NCBI RefSeq assembly: GCF_003060825.1
Contig: NZ_CP028922.1
Coordinates: forward strand, 2,104,501 to 2,168,500
Length of the DNA stretch: 64,000 nt
From: Paenibacillus sp. CAA11
GTDB taxonomy: Bacteria > Bacillota > Bacilli > Paenibacillales > Paenibacillaceae
Reading direction: 5' to 3'
Positions within the stretch are counted from its first letter, which is position 1. Each line of letters starts with the position of its first letter. This document shows, piece by piece, positions 9,236 through 17,797 of this stretch. Under the pieces are notes generated by a model. The model made no database searches, was not told where the DNA came from, and saw only the letters and a list, made by a program, of their open reading frames with translations. The position numbers and the translations under genes are program-made.

Positions 9236-9682
9236 TTGCATCAGAAAATTATTATCAGGTGGGCAGTGGGGGAAGATGCTCCTGCTCTAGCAAAACTAAA
9301 TATGAGCTTTAACAATGTCAGTAGAGAAGTAGCTAAAATCGAGGACAGCTTGAAGCGTTCTTCGGAGCTGGTTGCCATTGCTGAATTTGACGGAGTTCCT
9401 GCAGGATTTGCCTGTGCCCAAGCACATCAGTCATTTTGTTATGACGGCTCCGAGGCAGAGATTACGGAAATGTTTGTTGAGGAAGAATTTAGGCGTAACG
9501 GTATTGCTTCAAGGCTAATTGAATTTTTGGAGGATGGCCTACAGCAGCAGGGAGTCCAGTCCATCAAAATTCTGACGGGGCATAAAAATCAAACCGCCGT
9601 GATGACTTATGAAGCAGCCGGATATGTACAGGAACAGCATTTAGTTTTAGCAAAAACGCTATTTCAGGATAAACGGAACTAG
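9236..9682 (+). CDS. GNAT family N-acetyltransferase
   Basis: A 148-residue single-domain acetyltransferase. The acetyl-CoA loop is visible in MFVEEEFRRNGIASRLIEFL (residues ~79-98) and the C-terminal motif in TAVMTYEAAGY. The start is taken as TTG at 9236, eight bases after aaagggga, because no in-frame ATG or GTG lies nearby. It begins a run of GNAT genes with short spacers. The substrate is unknown. Confidence 0.85.
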   Translation: MHQKIIIRWAVGEDAPALAKLNMSFNNVSREVAKIEDSLKRSSELVAIAEFDGVPAGFACAQAHQSFCYDGSEAEITEMFVEEEFRRNGIASRLIEFLEDGLQQQGVQSIKILTGHKNQTAVMTYEAAGYVQEQHLVLAKTLFQDKRN

Positions 9683-9726
9683 GATGTAAGGTCAGCGTAT
9701 TAATTGTTAGGCAATTGGAGGTTTTT

Positions 9727-10218
9727 ATGAAAATCACGGTAACCCCGGTTTTAATTACAGAGAAATCAGTTCTGCGTAACTTGTTGGAGCTTTACAAGTA
9801 TGATTTTAGCGAATTTGATCCAGAGGATGTTAATGAACACGGGTTATATGATTATCCTTATTTGGATTATTACTGGACGGAGGATGGCAGGCATCCCTTT
9901 TTTATCAAGGTAGATGGAAATCTCGCGGGGCTAGCGCTAGTACGGACAATCGACGGCATGTACGCGATGGCAGAGTTTTTTGTAATGAAAAAGTATAGAT
10001 GTTCTGGTGTCGGCAGATATGCTGCAGGCTTCTTGTTTGATCAGTTTCCTGGTGAGTGGAAAGTTTCTGAACTTGATAGTAATTTTCCAGCTCAGGCCTT
10101 TTGGCGAAAAGTGATCGGCGAATATACCGCAGGCAGCTTTTATGAAATATGTGAAGCAGATTGGGATGGGCCTATCCAGCGCTTTAATTCGCTTCATAAG
10201 AAGCACATAAAGGAGTAG
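9727..10218 (+). CDS. GNAT family N-acetyltransferase
   Basis: A 163-residue acetyltransferase-like protein. EFFVMKKYRCSGVGRYAAGF (residues ~83-102) is the acetyl-CoA binding loop and PAQAFWRKVI the C-terminal GNAT signature. The Tyr/Asp-rich segment DYPYLDYYWTEDGRHPFFI is typical of a predicted acetyltransferase subgroup. The ATG at 9727 is chosen because ttggagg precedes it by six bases. It lies 44 bases after the preceding GNAT gene, and its stop overlaps the ribosome binding site of the following small gene. Confidence 0.85.
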   Translation: MKITVTPVLITEKSVLRNLLELYKYDFSEFDPEDVNEHGLYDYPYLDYYWTEDGRHPFFIKVDGNLAGLALVRTIDGMYAMAEFFVMKKYRCSGVGRYAAGFLFDQFPGEWKVSELDSNFPAQAFWRKVIGEYTAGSFYEICEADWDGPIQRFNSLHKKHIKE

Positions 10219-10223
10219 TTATT

Positions 10224-10400
10224 ATGATGAACAGTACCACTACGGTAGCCGTGACGCTCCCGCTGCTCTATATGCTAGGCTACTTTGCAATAATCGGCGT
10301 GGGAATCTATGCGTTAATCCTATTTATTAAGCTCGCTCGCCGGGGAATCCGAGCCCTTGATATGTACATCGCAGAGAAGGAAGATGGGCAAAGCGTTTAG
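10224..10400 (+). CDS. small single-pass membrane protein
   Basis: A 58-residue protein beginning MMNSTTTVAVTLPLLY. One hydrophobic segment spans about residues 12-35 (YMLGYFAIIGVGIYALILFI) and is followed by the basic stretch KLARRGIRAL and an acidic tail. This predicts N-out/C-in topology. It has a strong ribosome binding site (aaaggag, overlapping the stop of the preceding GNAT gene) nine bases before ATG, so the two are translationally linked. I recognise no family; function unknown. Confidence 0.7.
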   Translation: MMNSTTTVAVTLPLLYMLGYFAIIGVGIYALILFIKLARRGIRALDMYIAEKEDGQSV

Positions 10401-10405
10401 CGAAC

Positions 10406-10831
10406 TTGTCAGCACCTGGATTTGGACGCTTAAGGCTGGATTTGAAATTAATAGAAAATGAATCGAGTATTACCTTCTATGATGGAATTTCCTTAACTCA
10501 ATATTACGATTTAGCTAAAAGATGGAGTGAAATGTTATCAATCATTCACAGAGAAGTGTCTAAATATGTTAATGATGATAGTTTGTGCTTTGACGGTGAA
10601 GATTCAAACTTATTTCCAATCCTTTGCAATTTAACAGGTAATTACTATATTGATAAAGTTGCTTATACTAAGTACCTAAACCCCATTGGGTTTCAGATCA
10701 TGATTAGCACCATACTTACAGAACGTCTGTCAACTGGGGAGGATGATTACTTGGGGTTAGAAGTAACTTTGTTTACAAAGTCTATAAATGCAAATTTTGA
10801 GGTTTGGGGTGTTGATAGTTCTGTAGTTTAG
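10406..10831 (+). CDS. hypothetical protein, AT-rich
   Basis: An open frame of up to 141 residues starting with TTG at 10406, five bases after the preceding stop. A second TTG at 10442 is an alternative; neither has a good ribosome binding site, so the true N-terminus may be missing. No family is recognised. The coding sequence is visibly more AT-rich than its neighbours (many TTA, AAT and ATT codons), which fits recent transfer or a remnant joined to the upstream sequence. An immunity-type role is only a guess. Confidence 0.5.
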   Translation: MSAPGFGRLRLDLKLIENESSITFYDGISLTQYYDLAKRWSEMLSIIHREVSKYVNDDSLCFDGEDSNLFPILCNLTGNYYIDKVAYTKYLNPIGFQIMISTILTERLSTGEDDYLGLEVTLFTKSINANFEVWGVDSSVV

Positions 10832-10868
10832 TATACATTAAAATTAATTAGAAAGAAGACAGATCATC

Positions 10869-11267
10869 ATGGAGAATAATACTAAATCTTTGGGACAGGC
10901 TGATCTGCTAAGGTTGCTGGAATACAGAGTTTATTTCAATAATCCAAATCATGAATTCGGGCGCTTGGATGAGAGAGGTTATGCTGTAGAGGCTACTGGA
11001 GTCCAGAGTTTCAGGGAACTTCTATACGAGATGGAGTTTCTGATAAGCCCGTTTGATTGGAGAACTTGGTTGAACGGACAAGAGAAATTGAGGGATTTAG
11101 ACCAGCCTATTGAAAAAGTACTTCAAACATTCGATATCGAGGATTTGAGAAAGCTAATGACTGCCTATATTAGAGGCGACAGATATGTGGAGGGGGCTTT
11201 TCTCAAAGCGTGTTCAACCGGGAAAATCGGCGCAATTCTTAACCGGATTGCAGAGCTGCTTGGATAA
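10869..11267 (+). CDS. hypothetical protein, possibly DUF6508 family
   Basis: A 132-residue soluble protein. The C-terminal part AYIRGDRYVEGAFLKACSTG followed by IGAILNRIAELL resembles the end of the DUF6508 family, whose function is unknown. ATG follows agaaagaagacagatcatc. It lies close before the YoaP-like gene (10 bases), which suggests co-transcription. Confidence 0.65.
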   Translation: MENNTKSLGQADLLRLLEYRVYFNNPNHEFGRLDERGYAVEATGVQSFRELLYEMEFLISPFDWRTWLNGQEKLRDLDQPIEKVLQTFDIEDLRKLMTAYIRGDRYVEGAFLKACSTGKIGAILNRIAELLG

Positions 11268-11277
11268 GGGGGGAATT

Positions 11278-12039
11278 ATGGATTCAATTGAATATTTACA
11301 ACTGACTGAAGATAATTTGGACTCCACCGGCTGCCATTGTATGAGAAGCATGAGTAAATATCCAGGATACGGCAACAAAAACCGATTCTTAACGTTAAGA
11401 TTAGGGGAGGAGCTTAAGTACATCCATGCAAAGCAGGGGAAGAAATCCCTCGGGTTTATTGAGTATATTCCGGAGGAGTACTCTTGGAGAGTACTTCACG
11501 CCCCCAATTACTTAGTCATTCATTGTTTGTGGGTAAGCGAGACTGGACTAGGGCTGGGTACTCGGTTGATAGATCAGTGTATAGAAGATGCGAAGCGAAG
11601 GAATAAGGAAGGCGTGGTGGTAGTTACAAATAACGATACATCCTGGGCACCGAGCAAAGATATTTTTGTGAAAAAGGGGTTTGCTTGTGTTGGTAAAGCC
11701 CCGAACTCGTTCGAACTGTATGCTTATAAATTGGGAAGCGGACCAGATCCTTACTTTCCTAATAATTGGGCTGAGCGCCTGGCCCGATTCGGTCAGGGCT
11801 TGACCGTGCTTGTCTCAGGACAATGCCCTTATTTACATATTGCTGCAGAGAATGTGGTAAAAGTGGCTAAAGCAGCAGGGATGGATCCTGAGATGATAGA
11901 GCTCACGACTAGAGATCAGCTTATGGAGCTTTCGCCTACTCCTTATGGGGTGTATGGCGTTGTCTTTCAAGGGGAATTGATCAGCTACCATCGACTTACT
12001 TCACATTCAGTACTTAAACGAATTAAAGCCGTGCTATGA
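11278..12039 (+). CDS. GNAT acetyltransferase with YoaP-like C-terminal domain
   Basis: A 253-residue two-domain protein. The N-terminal GNAT domain has LWVSETGLGLGTRLIDQCIE (residues ~82-101) as acetyl-CoA loop. The C-terminal ~80 residues (GLTVLVSGQCPYLHIAAENV, then TPYGVYGVVFQGELISYH) match the YoaP-type extension, which has a thioredoxin-like look including a CPY segment. Length agrees with B. subtilis YoaP (about 250). ATG at 11278 is chosen over upstream in-frame codons because ataaggggggaatt precedes it and the other starts lie inside the previous gene. The substrate is unknown. Confidence 0.83.
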   Translation: MDSIEYLQLTEDNLDSTGCHCMRSMSKYPGYGNKNRFLTLRLGEELKYIHAKQGKKSLGFIEYIPEEYSWRVLHAPNYLVIHCLWVSETGLGLGTRLIDQCIEDAKRRNKEGVVVVTNNDTSWAPSKDIFVKKGFACVGKAPNSFELYAYKLGSGPDPYFPNNWAERLARFGQGLTVLVSGQCPYLHIAAENVVKVAKAAGMDPEMIELTTRDQLMELSPTPYGVYGVVFQGELISYHRLTSHSVLKRIKAVL

Positions 12040-12100
12040 CTTGTAATGGTCAAACGACTGATGAAACTTGGGAACACATGGACGGGGAGGTGAAGCTGAG

Positions 12101-12658
12101 ATGAAGCAACGCTGCGGATGGGTGGATAAGGACCCGCTTTATATAGACTACCATGATCAGGAATGGGGAGTTCCCGAACATGATGATCTTAAGTTATTTG
12201 AACTTCTGATCTTGGAAGGGGCTCAGGCGGGATTAAGCTGGTACACAGTGCTTAAGAAGCGTGAGAATTACCGGGCTGCGTTCGATGGATTCGATCCGGT
12301 CAAGATAGCGGTTTATGATGCAGACAAAATGGAGGAACTGCTGCAAAATCCAGGCATAATTCGGAACCGCCTTAAAATCCAGGCTGCTGTAAATAACGCA
12401 AAAGCGTTCCTGCAAGTTGCTGAGGAATATGGGAGCTTTGATCAGTATATATGGTCGTTTGTGCAGCATAAGCCGATCATTAACCATTGGACAACCCTGG
12501 CAGAGGTGCCGGCACGAACTGAAATTTCGGATCAGATGAGCAAGGATTTGAAGAAGCGAGGATTCAGCTTTGTTGGCACAACTATTTGCTACGCCTTTAT
12601 GCAGGCCACAGGTATGGTGAATGACCATATCACCGATTGCTTCCGTTATGGGCAATAG
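12101..12658 (+). CDS. tag: DNA-3-methyladenine glycosylase I
   Basis: A base-excision repair glycosylase that removes 3-methyladenine from alkylated DNA, 185 residues as in the family. It opens MKQRCGWVDKDPLYIDYHDQ; the Cys and His here, with the His and Cys of VNDHITDC near the end, form the zinc site of Tag proteins. The substrate pocket is in FELLILEGAQAGLSWYTVL. ATG at 12101 follows gaggtgaagctgag. It is 61 bases after the YoaP-like gene and in the same direction. Confidence is high. Confidence 0.95.
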   Translation: MKQRCGWVDKDPLYIDYHDQEWGVPEHDDLKLFELLILEGAQAGLSWYTVLKKRENYRAAFDGFDPVKIAVYDADKMEELLQNPGIIRNRLKIQAAVNNAKAFLQVAEEYGSFDQYIWSFVQHKPIINHWTTLAEVPARTEISDQMSKDLKKRGFSFVGTTICYAFMQATGMVNDHITDCFRYGQ

Positions 12659-12798
12659 TATGAATTGGCACAGGCTGCTGCGATTGGCATGAGTAAGCCC
12701 AGGTGGACATGAGAGGATCAAGTTATATTCAGCATGATGGAGGGTGAGAAGGCGATTAGGCTTCATCCTTGATATATTTTTCATGGTGGGGGGAATGA

Positions 12799-13734
12799 AT
12801 GATGAACGAGGATTTGGCTCAGGCAGTTAAAGCTGAGGTTCCTCTGCTCAGGAAGCTTGCAGAGCTTCGGGAAATTCACAAAGGCTATTCACCGGACCGG
12901 AAATTTGAAGCTGCAGCAGACGGAAGGCGTTACTTGCTAAGAATCTATGAGCAGAGGCTTGTTGCCAGAAAGCAAGAAGAATTCAAAATATTGCAGGAAC
13001 TGCACGAACGCCATGATGTTAGATGTTCAAGACCTCTAGGGATAGGAATGCTCTCTGGACTGGGACTTGGATATATGCTGCTTACTTATATTGAGGGAGA
13101 AGATGCTGTCGATGAGCTTCCTAGGCTGTCGAAGGGGCAGCAGTATGACATTGGCTATGACGCTGGCAGTCAGTTAAGAAGAATGCACCAGATACAAGCA
13201 CCGGACTCGGTCGCGGCTTCCTGGGCTCAGCGGAGCCTTGCCAAGCACCGCAAATATGTCGATGAGTACAGCCAGACAGAAACTAAGATTGAACGGGGTG
13301 ACAGAGTCCTGGGGTTTATTGAGGAACATCTTCACCTCCTGCAGCACCGTCCGGTTAGCTTACAACATGATGACTTTCATACAGGGAATTTGATCATAAA
13401 AGATGGATGTCTGGCGGGGATCATCGACTTTAATCGGTTCGATTGGGGTGACCCCTATCAAGAGTTCATGAAGACTGGGATGTTCAGCTCGGAGGTCAGT
13501 ATTCCATTTGCTGTCGGGCAGATTCGGGGGTATTTTCAGGGCCGTGAGCCTGATGAGCTGTTCTGGACGCTGTACTCTATGTATATTGCCATGTGCCTCA
13601 TCTCGTCCGTAGTGTGGATTAAGAAGGTGAAGCCGGAAGAGACGGGGATTATGATGGAGAAAATTAATCGTGTTCTTGCTGATCACAATGATTTTCAAGC
13701 CGTGATTCCACAGTGGTATAGTAACTATCAATAA
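12799..13734 (+). CDS. APH-family small-molecule kinase
   Basis: A 311-residue phosphotransferase of the aminoglycoside/choline kinase fold. The catalytic loop is LQHDDFHTGNLI (residues ~191-202) and the metal-binding DFG equivalent is GIIDFNRFDWGDP (~209-221). The nucleotide-binding lobe is N-terminal, with YLLRIYE. Members phosphorylate aminoglycosides, macrolides, homoserine or sugars; this sequence does not show which. Resistance should not be assumed. ATG is preceded by ggtggggggaatga. Confidence 0.88.
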   Translation: MMNEDLAQAVKAEVPLLRKLAELREIHKGYSPDRKFEAAADGRRYLLRIYEQRLVARKQEEFKILQELHERHDVRCSRPLGIGMLSGLGLGYMLLTYIEGEDAVDELPRLSKGQQYDIGYDAGSQLRRMHQIQAPDSVAASWAQRSLAKHRKYVDEYSQTETKIERGDRVLGFIEEHLHLLQHRPVSLQHDDFHTGNLIIKDGCLAGIIDFNRFDWGDPYQEFMKTGMFSSEVSIPFAVGQIRGYFQGREPDELFWTLYSMYIAMCLISSVVWIKKVKPEETGIMMEKINRVLADHNDFQAVIPQWYSNYQ

Positions 13735-13773
13735 AGAAATCAATGGATGACTTAATCAGGGAGAGGGCATAAG

Positions 13774-14217
13774 ATGCAGATTAGACCTTATCAACCGGAG
13801 GATCATTTGCAGCTGGTTCAGATCTGGCGGGAAGCCGTGCAGAAGACCCATCATTTTTTAAGCAAAGAGGATTTTAATCATTATGAACAAATCGTTAGCG
13901 CATATGCCTTTACTTCCTGCGATATTTGGGTTGCCCAAGGTGAACTCGGACAGCCTGTAGGCTTTATAGGGTTAAGCCACGATAAAGTGGAGATGCTCTT
14001 CGTGGACCCCAAGTATCATGGACAGGGAATTGGAAGGAACTTGTTGAATCATGCATATAGCCTCTGTGGGGCGGGACTGAAGGTGGATGTGAACGAACAA
14101 AATTCTCCGGCCCATCAATTTTATAAGAAATATGGCTTTGTGGATATCGGCAGATCTGCTCTTGATGAATCCGGACGTCCTTATCCGCTGATACATATGA
14201 TGCTTCAACAAGAATAA
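13774..14217 (+). CDS. GNAT acetyltransferase, YjaB-like
   Basis: A 147-residue acetyltransferase. MLFVDPKYHGQGIGRNLLNH (residues ~71-90) is the acetyl-CoA loop; DVNEQNSPAHQFYKKYGF is the C-terminal signature, close to that of the YjaB/YiaC type. ATG follows agggagagggcataag. It is 39 bases after the kinase gene and 23 bases before a Nudix gene, so the three may be one transcript. Confidence 0.87.
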   Translation: MQIRPYQPEDHLQLVQIWREAVQKTHHFLSKEDFNHYEQIVSAYAFTSCDIWVAQGELGQPVGFIGLSHDKVEMLFVDPKYHGQGIGRNLLNHAYSLCGAGLKVDVNEQNSPAHQFYKKYGFVDIGRSALDESGRPYPLIHMMLQQE

Positions 14218-14240
14218 CAGCAAAGATAGGAGTAGACACC

Positions 14241-14780
14241 ATGTTAAAATACAATCTTTGTCTGATCCGCCGCGCGGATGAGATCTTGCTCCTTAATCGT
14301 GAGAAGTCAAGCTGGATGGGCTGCTGGAACGGGATCGGGGGGAAGTTGGAACCGCGGGAGTCTCCAAGAGACTCCATGGTGCGAGAGATGTCCGAGGAGA
14401 CGGGAATCATAGAATGCGATCTTCATTTTAAAGGAATTGTCACCTGGAATGATGGGAGTGGGGGAATCGGCGGAATGTATGTCTATGTAGCTGAGGTGCC
14501 GGAGAACTTCGATTATGCTGCCCCGATCAAGACGCGGGAGGGCATTCTTGACTGGAAAAAAGTAACTTGGGTGCTGGATCCCGAGAACCTCGGTATAGCT
14601 GCTAATCTGCCGAAGACGCTGAAGTTCTTGTTATATGATGAGCACTGCTATAATCATTATTGCATTTATCAAGGAAATGAACTCATACAGTGTACCCCAT
14701 CGCTCCTTGCTCCGCAATTTGAGTGGGATCAAGAGCTGAGAAATGCTTATTTTGAGGAGTTTGCTCAAGGTGTAATTTAA
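14241..14780 (+). CDS. Nudix hydrolase
   Basis: A 179-residue diphosphohydrolase. The complete Nudix box runs from GGKLEPRESPRDSMVREMSE through ETGI (about residues 34-57), with all metal-binding Glu residues present (RE..SEE). The N-terminus YNLCLIRRADEILLLNREKS is typical of the MutT/8-oxo-dGTP subgroup, and an ADP-ribose or other nucleoside-diphosphate substrate is equally possible. The C-terminal ~60 residues are an extension I do not recognise. ATG follows ataggagtagacacc. Confidence 0.9.
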   Translation: MLKYNLCLIRRADEILLLNREKSSWMGCWNGIGGKLEPRESPRDSMVREMSEETGIIECDLHFKGIVTWNDGSGGIGGMYVYVAEVPENFDYAAPIKTREGILDWKKVTWVLDPENLGIAANLPKTLKFLLYDEHCYNHYCIYQGNELIQCTPSLLAPQFEWDQELRNAYFEEFAQGVI

Positions 14781-14852
14781 GCCCTTTAACTAAGCTGGTT
14801 GAAGATGAAGATCCAATATATTAAGTAATCTAAGTGAGGAGTGGAACAGGCA

Positions 14853-15323
14853 ATGCGTGAAGTTACATATAGAGAACTTGCTGCGGGAGAGGAAGCGCCT
14901 ATGGAGCTGCTGCTTCTGGCAGATCCGTCGGAAAAATTGGTGAGAAAATACTTGGACGAAGGCCAATGTATCATTGCTGAGCTAGACAATGAGCTGATTG
15001 GAGAATTTGTGCTGCTGCCGCGAGCAGACCATACCCTAGAAATTATTAACGTTGCTGTCCGGGAACAATGGCAGGGACAGGGATACGGGAAGCAGCTTGT
15101 TAAGCAAGCTATTCTTATGGCCAAGCAGCGGAACATGAAGTGTATTGAAATCGGAACCGGAAATTCCAGCTTGAATCAGCTTAGATTATACCAACGCTGC
15201 GGCTTTGAAGTTTATACAGTCATCCGAAATTTCTTTGTGGATCATTACGAAGAAGAGATTATAGAGGATGGCATTCCCTGTAAGCATATGATACGGTTGC
15301 GGATGCAGCTTGAAGAAGAGTAG
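14853..15323 (+). CDS. GNAT acetyltransferase, YvbK-like
   Basis: A 156-residue acetyltransferase. VAVREQWQGQGYGKQLVKQA (residues ~69-88) is the acetyl-CoA loop, and SLNQLRLYQRCGFEVYTV the end motif; the latter and the VDHYEEEIIEDG tail resemble Bacillus YvbK. ATG at 14853 is chosen because gtgagga lies about ten bases upstream; an in-frame GTG at 14841 overlaps that ribosome binding site. It is the last of the GNAT-rich run. Confidence 0.85.
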   Translation: MREVTYRELAAGEEAPMELLLLADPSEKLVRKYLDEGQCIIAELDNELIGEFVLLPRADHTLEIINVAVREQWQGQGYGKQLVKQAILMAKQRNMKCIEIGTGNSSLNQLRLYQRCGFEVYTVIRNFFVDHYEEEIIEDGIPCKHMIRLRMQLEEE

Positions 15324-15458
15324 ACGTAGAGTTCTCTTGTCTGACAAGCTGTGTGCCGTCTCCGAAGTGATCATGCTGCTGAATTTGTAAGAAGAACAAT
15401 TCCATCAGATTTGATTAGAGGTGCATGTAGTTATCAGTTTTCTTTGGACAAGTCTGTG

Positions 15459-15487
15459 ACCCCGAAGTTTAACGCTTTCGGGGTTTT
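15459..15487 (+). terminator. terminator
   Basis: The stem accccgaag ... ctttcggggt is followed by tttt, 135 bases after the last GNAT gene. Confidence 0.8.
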
Positions 15488-15609
15488 ATTATGATCTTCT
15501 TAAATTATCTTAAGAAATCATTAAGAAAATTCTCACAAGAACATGATCATTTCGTTAAGACAATTGCGGTAATTTTAGAATATTAAGTCATATCGAGAGG
15601 TGCAGAGAA

Positions 15610-17568
15610 TTGAAAAAATGGAAATGGGTAATAGTTCTCCTATTGATACTATTAGCCGGGGGATATTTAACAGGTTATTACTTACATCATGAATGGAACT
15701 CGCAAAATAAAACCAACAAGCATGAAGCTCTACAAGAAGTTAAACCCGTTGAACAACTAAAGGATCATTATGATGTCATTGTAGTAGGGACTGATCCTGA
15801 GGGAATTGCAGCTGCGGTCTCCGCATCCCGAAACGGATTACAAACTTTATTGATTGAAAATAAGCCAAGAAATTTATTGGGTGGACTGGTCACACTTGGT
15901 TGGCTGAACAGTATTGATATGAACTGGGATAAGACCAAGGATAAAGTGAAGGCAAATGGTGTCTACGAGCATGATTATTTTAACAAAGGAATATTTAAAG
16001 AATGGTATGAACGAGTAGGCGGGCATTCGTTTAATGTGACTAACGCTGCCAATGCGTTCTATGAGCTTGTCGAAAAGGAGCCAAATATTGACTTGTTCAT
16101 GACTGCTGATTCTGTAGAGCCTATTGTCATCAAGAAAGAAGGCGCGTCTGATAAGGTCACAGGCTTAAAGGTTAGATTGAAGGATGGAAGTGAAAAGACG
16201 GTTGAAGCTAGCTCAGTCATTGATGCAACGCAGGATGCTGACATTGCTGCAGCCTCAGGTGTTGAGTTTACAGTCGGCCGGGAGGATTTGGGAGATAAGC
16301 ATTCCAGAATGGCAGTGACCTCTGTGTTCCGAATTAAAAATATGGATTCCGGCGTTTTGAAAAAAATGTTTGAACGACTGGATGCATCTGAGGATCCGGC
16401 TACAGGCGGAATGAATGGTCAGACCGCTTGGGGATATAATGAAGAGATGCAGAAGTATAAACCGGTAAATTATAAACGAACCGCGGTAAGAGGGCTAAAC
16501 ATTGGCATACAGGATGGAGATACAGCATTAATCAATGCTATGTATGTTTTTAATGTTGATGGACTAAGCAAATCTTCTAAGGAAGAGGCGATTGAAATCG
16601 CCCGCCAAGAAGCTCCACATATTGTGGCATATCTTAAAAAGGTAGTTCCTGAATTTAAAAATATCGAGTTTGATGATGTAGCTCCAGAACTCTATGTACG
16701 CGAAACTCGTCATATGGTAGGGCTTTATAGATTGAATATTATTGATCTATTGGAGAATCGGGATCAATGGGATCGTATCGCCTTTGGTTCCTACCCGGTA
16801 GATATTCAGAGAATCTCGCCGAGTGATTATGGTTCAGTAGTCCTTCAACCTCTCAAATATGCAGTTCCATTCAGAAGCTTGGTTCCTAAAAAGGTCGATG
16901 GTATTCTTGTCGTCGGGCGTTCGGCAAGCTATGATTCCCTGCCCCATGGCAGTGCCCGAGTCATACCGGTAGGAATGGCCGAGGGGGAAGCCGCTGGAGC
17001 TGCAGCGAAGCTGATTAAGGAGAAGGGAATAACTTACCGGGAGCTTGCTGCAGATCGCTCACTCATTGAAGAGCTTCAGCGGAGGTTGAATGCAGGTGGA
17101 ATGGAACTTCAGCCTTATAAGGTCCGGCCGGAGAAATTCGCTGGACACAAAGCTTATGAGGGTCTTAAGGTGGCCGTATATATTGGTGCTGTTAATGGCG
17201 GCTATCATAATGTTCAAATTGATTTGGATAAGGCCAGTATGCCAAAGCGGATGCTTAATTTAATTAAAGCTGCGCAGCGAAAATACCCAGCTGCTTTCCC
17301 AGCTGATTTAAAAACGATAGTTCCAACTGATGATGATAAGCTGACACTCAATCAAGCTTGCTCTATGATTGAAGCTGCAGCTGGAATCAAAGCGAATCCG
17401 CAAGACCCTGCACAGACATTAGTCGACAAAGGTTTGCTCTCTCGTCAGACATTAGATTTGATCCAAAATTCAAGTCAATTGACGGATGGAGATACTTATA
17501 TGATTCTTAAAGACGTTCTAAAGACAAACCTTAACCAAGAGATATCGGAAAAGGGAATAGATTTTTAA
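15610..17568 (+). CDS. membrane-anchored FAD-dependent oxidoreductase (copy A)
   Basis: A 652-residue flavoprotein of the FAD_oxidored type. Residues 5-25 form an N-terminal membrane anchor or uncleaved signal (WVIVLLLILLAGGYLTGYYL). The FAD dinucleotide-binding segment is YDVIVVGTDPEGIAAAVSAS (~54-73), with Asp where most families have the second Gly of GxGxxG. SSVIDATQDADIAAASG and PVGMAEGEAAGAAAKLI are further FAD-contact segments. The last ~60 residues (LTLNQACSMIEAAAG onward) resemble an S-layer homology-like module. The start is TTG after gagaggtgcagagaa. The flavin side probably faces outward; the substrate is unknown. A close paralogue follows. Confidence 0.82.
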   Translation: MKKWKWVIVLLLILLAGGYLTGYYLHHEWNSQNKTNKHEALQEVKPVEQLKDHYDVIVVGTDPEGIAAAVSASRNGLQTLLIENKPRNLLGGLVTLGWLNSIDMNWDKTKDKVKANGVYEHDYFNKGIFKEWYERVGGHSFNVTNAANAFYELVEKEPNIDLFMTADSVEPIVIKKEGASDKVTGLKVRLKDGSEKTVEASSVIDATQDADIAAASGVEFTVGREDLGDKHSRMAVTSVFRIKNMDSGVLKKMFERLDASEDPATGGMNGQTAWGYNEEMQKYKPVNYKRTAVRGLNIGIQDGDTALINAMYVFNVDGLSKSSKEEAIEIARQEAPHIVAYLKKVVPEFKNIEFDDVAPELYVRETRHMVGLYRLNIIDLLENRDQWDRIAFGSYPVDIQRISPSDYGSVVLQPLKYAVPFRSLVPKKVDGILVVGRSASYDSLPHGSARVIPVGMAEGEAAGAAAKLIKEKGITYRELAADRSLIEELQRRLNAGGMELQPYKVRPEKFAGHKAYEGLKVAVYIGAVNGGYHNVQIDLDKASMPKRMLNLIKAAQRKYPAAFPADLKTIVPTDDDKLTLNQACSMIEAAAGIKANPQDPAQTLVDKGLLSRQTLDLIQNSSQLTDGDTYMILKDVLKTNLNQEISEKGIDF

Positions 17569-17600
17569 AACTATGACTTAAATTTGATATTTCTCATATA

Positions 17601-17633
17601 AAAACTGGTATGGTTTATCCTGCCAGTTTTTTA
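17601..17633 (+). terminator. terminator between the two flavoprotein genes
   Basis: The inverted repeat aaaactggta ... tgccagtttt is followed by T residues. It suggests that the paralogues are separately transcribed. Confidence 0.75.
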
Positions 17634-17797
17634 TATATCGGCCATACTCACAATTTATCATTACAAAATATTAACTTTCCGGCTAGCAACTTTTCCCTTA
17701 CGATATTCGTTAGTTAAGGTTAGTGATTATTGCATTATTAGAGAATCAGCTATAGGTTTCTATAGGACGATTAAGTAGAACGTTGAAGAGGTGTAGT

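Noticed and set aside
12233..12784. Minus-strand frame of about 183 codons
   Set aside because: Antisense to tag, which has clear family motifs.
13964..14410. Minus-strand frame spanning two genes
   Set aside because: It overlaps a GNAT gene and the Nudix box on the other strand and has no family features.
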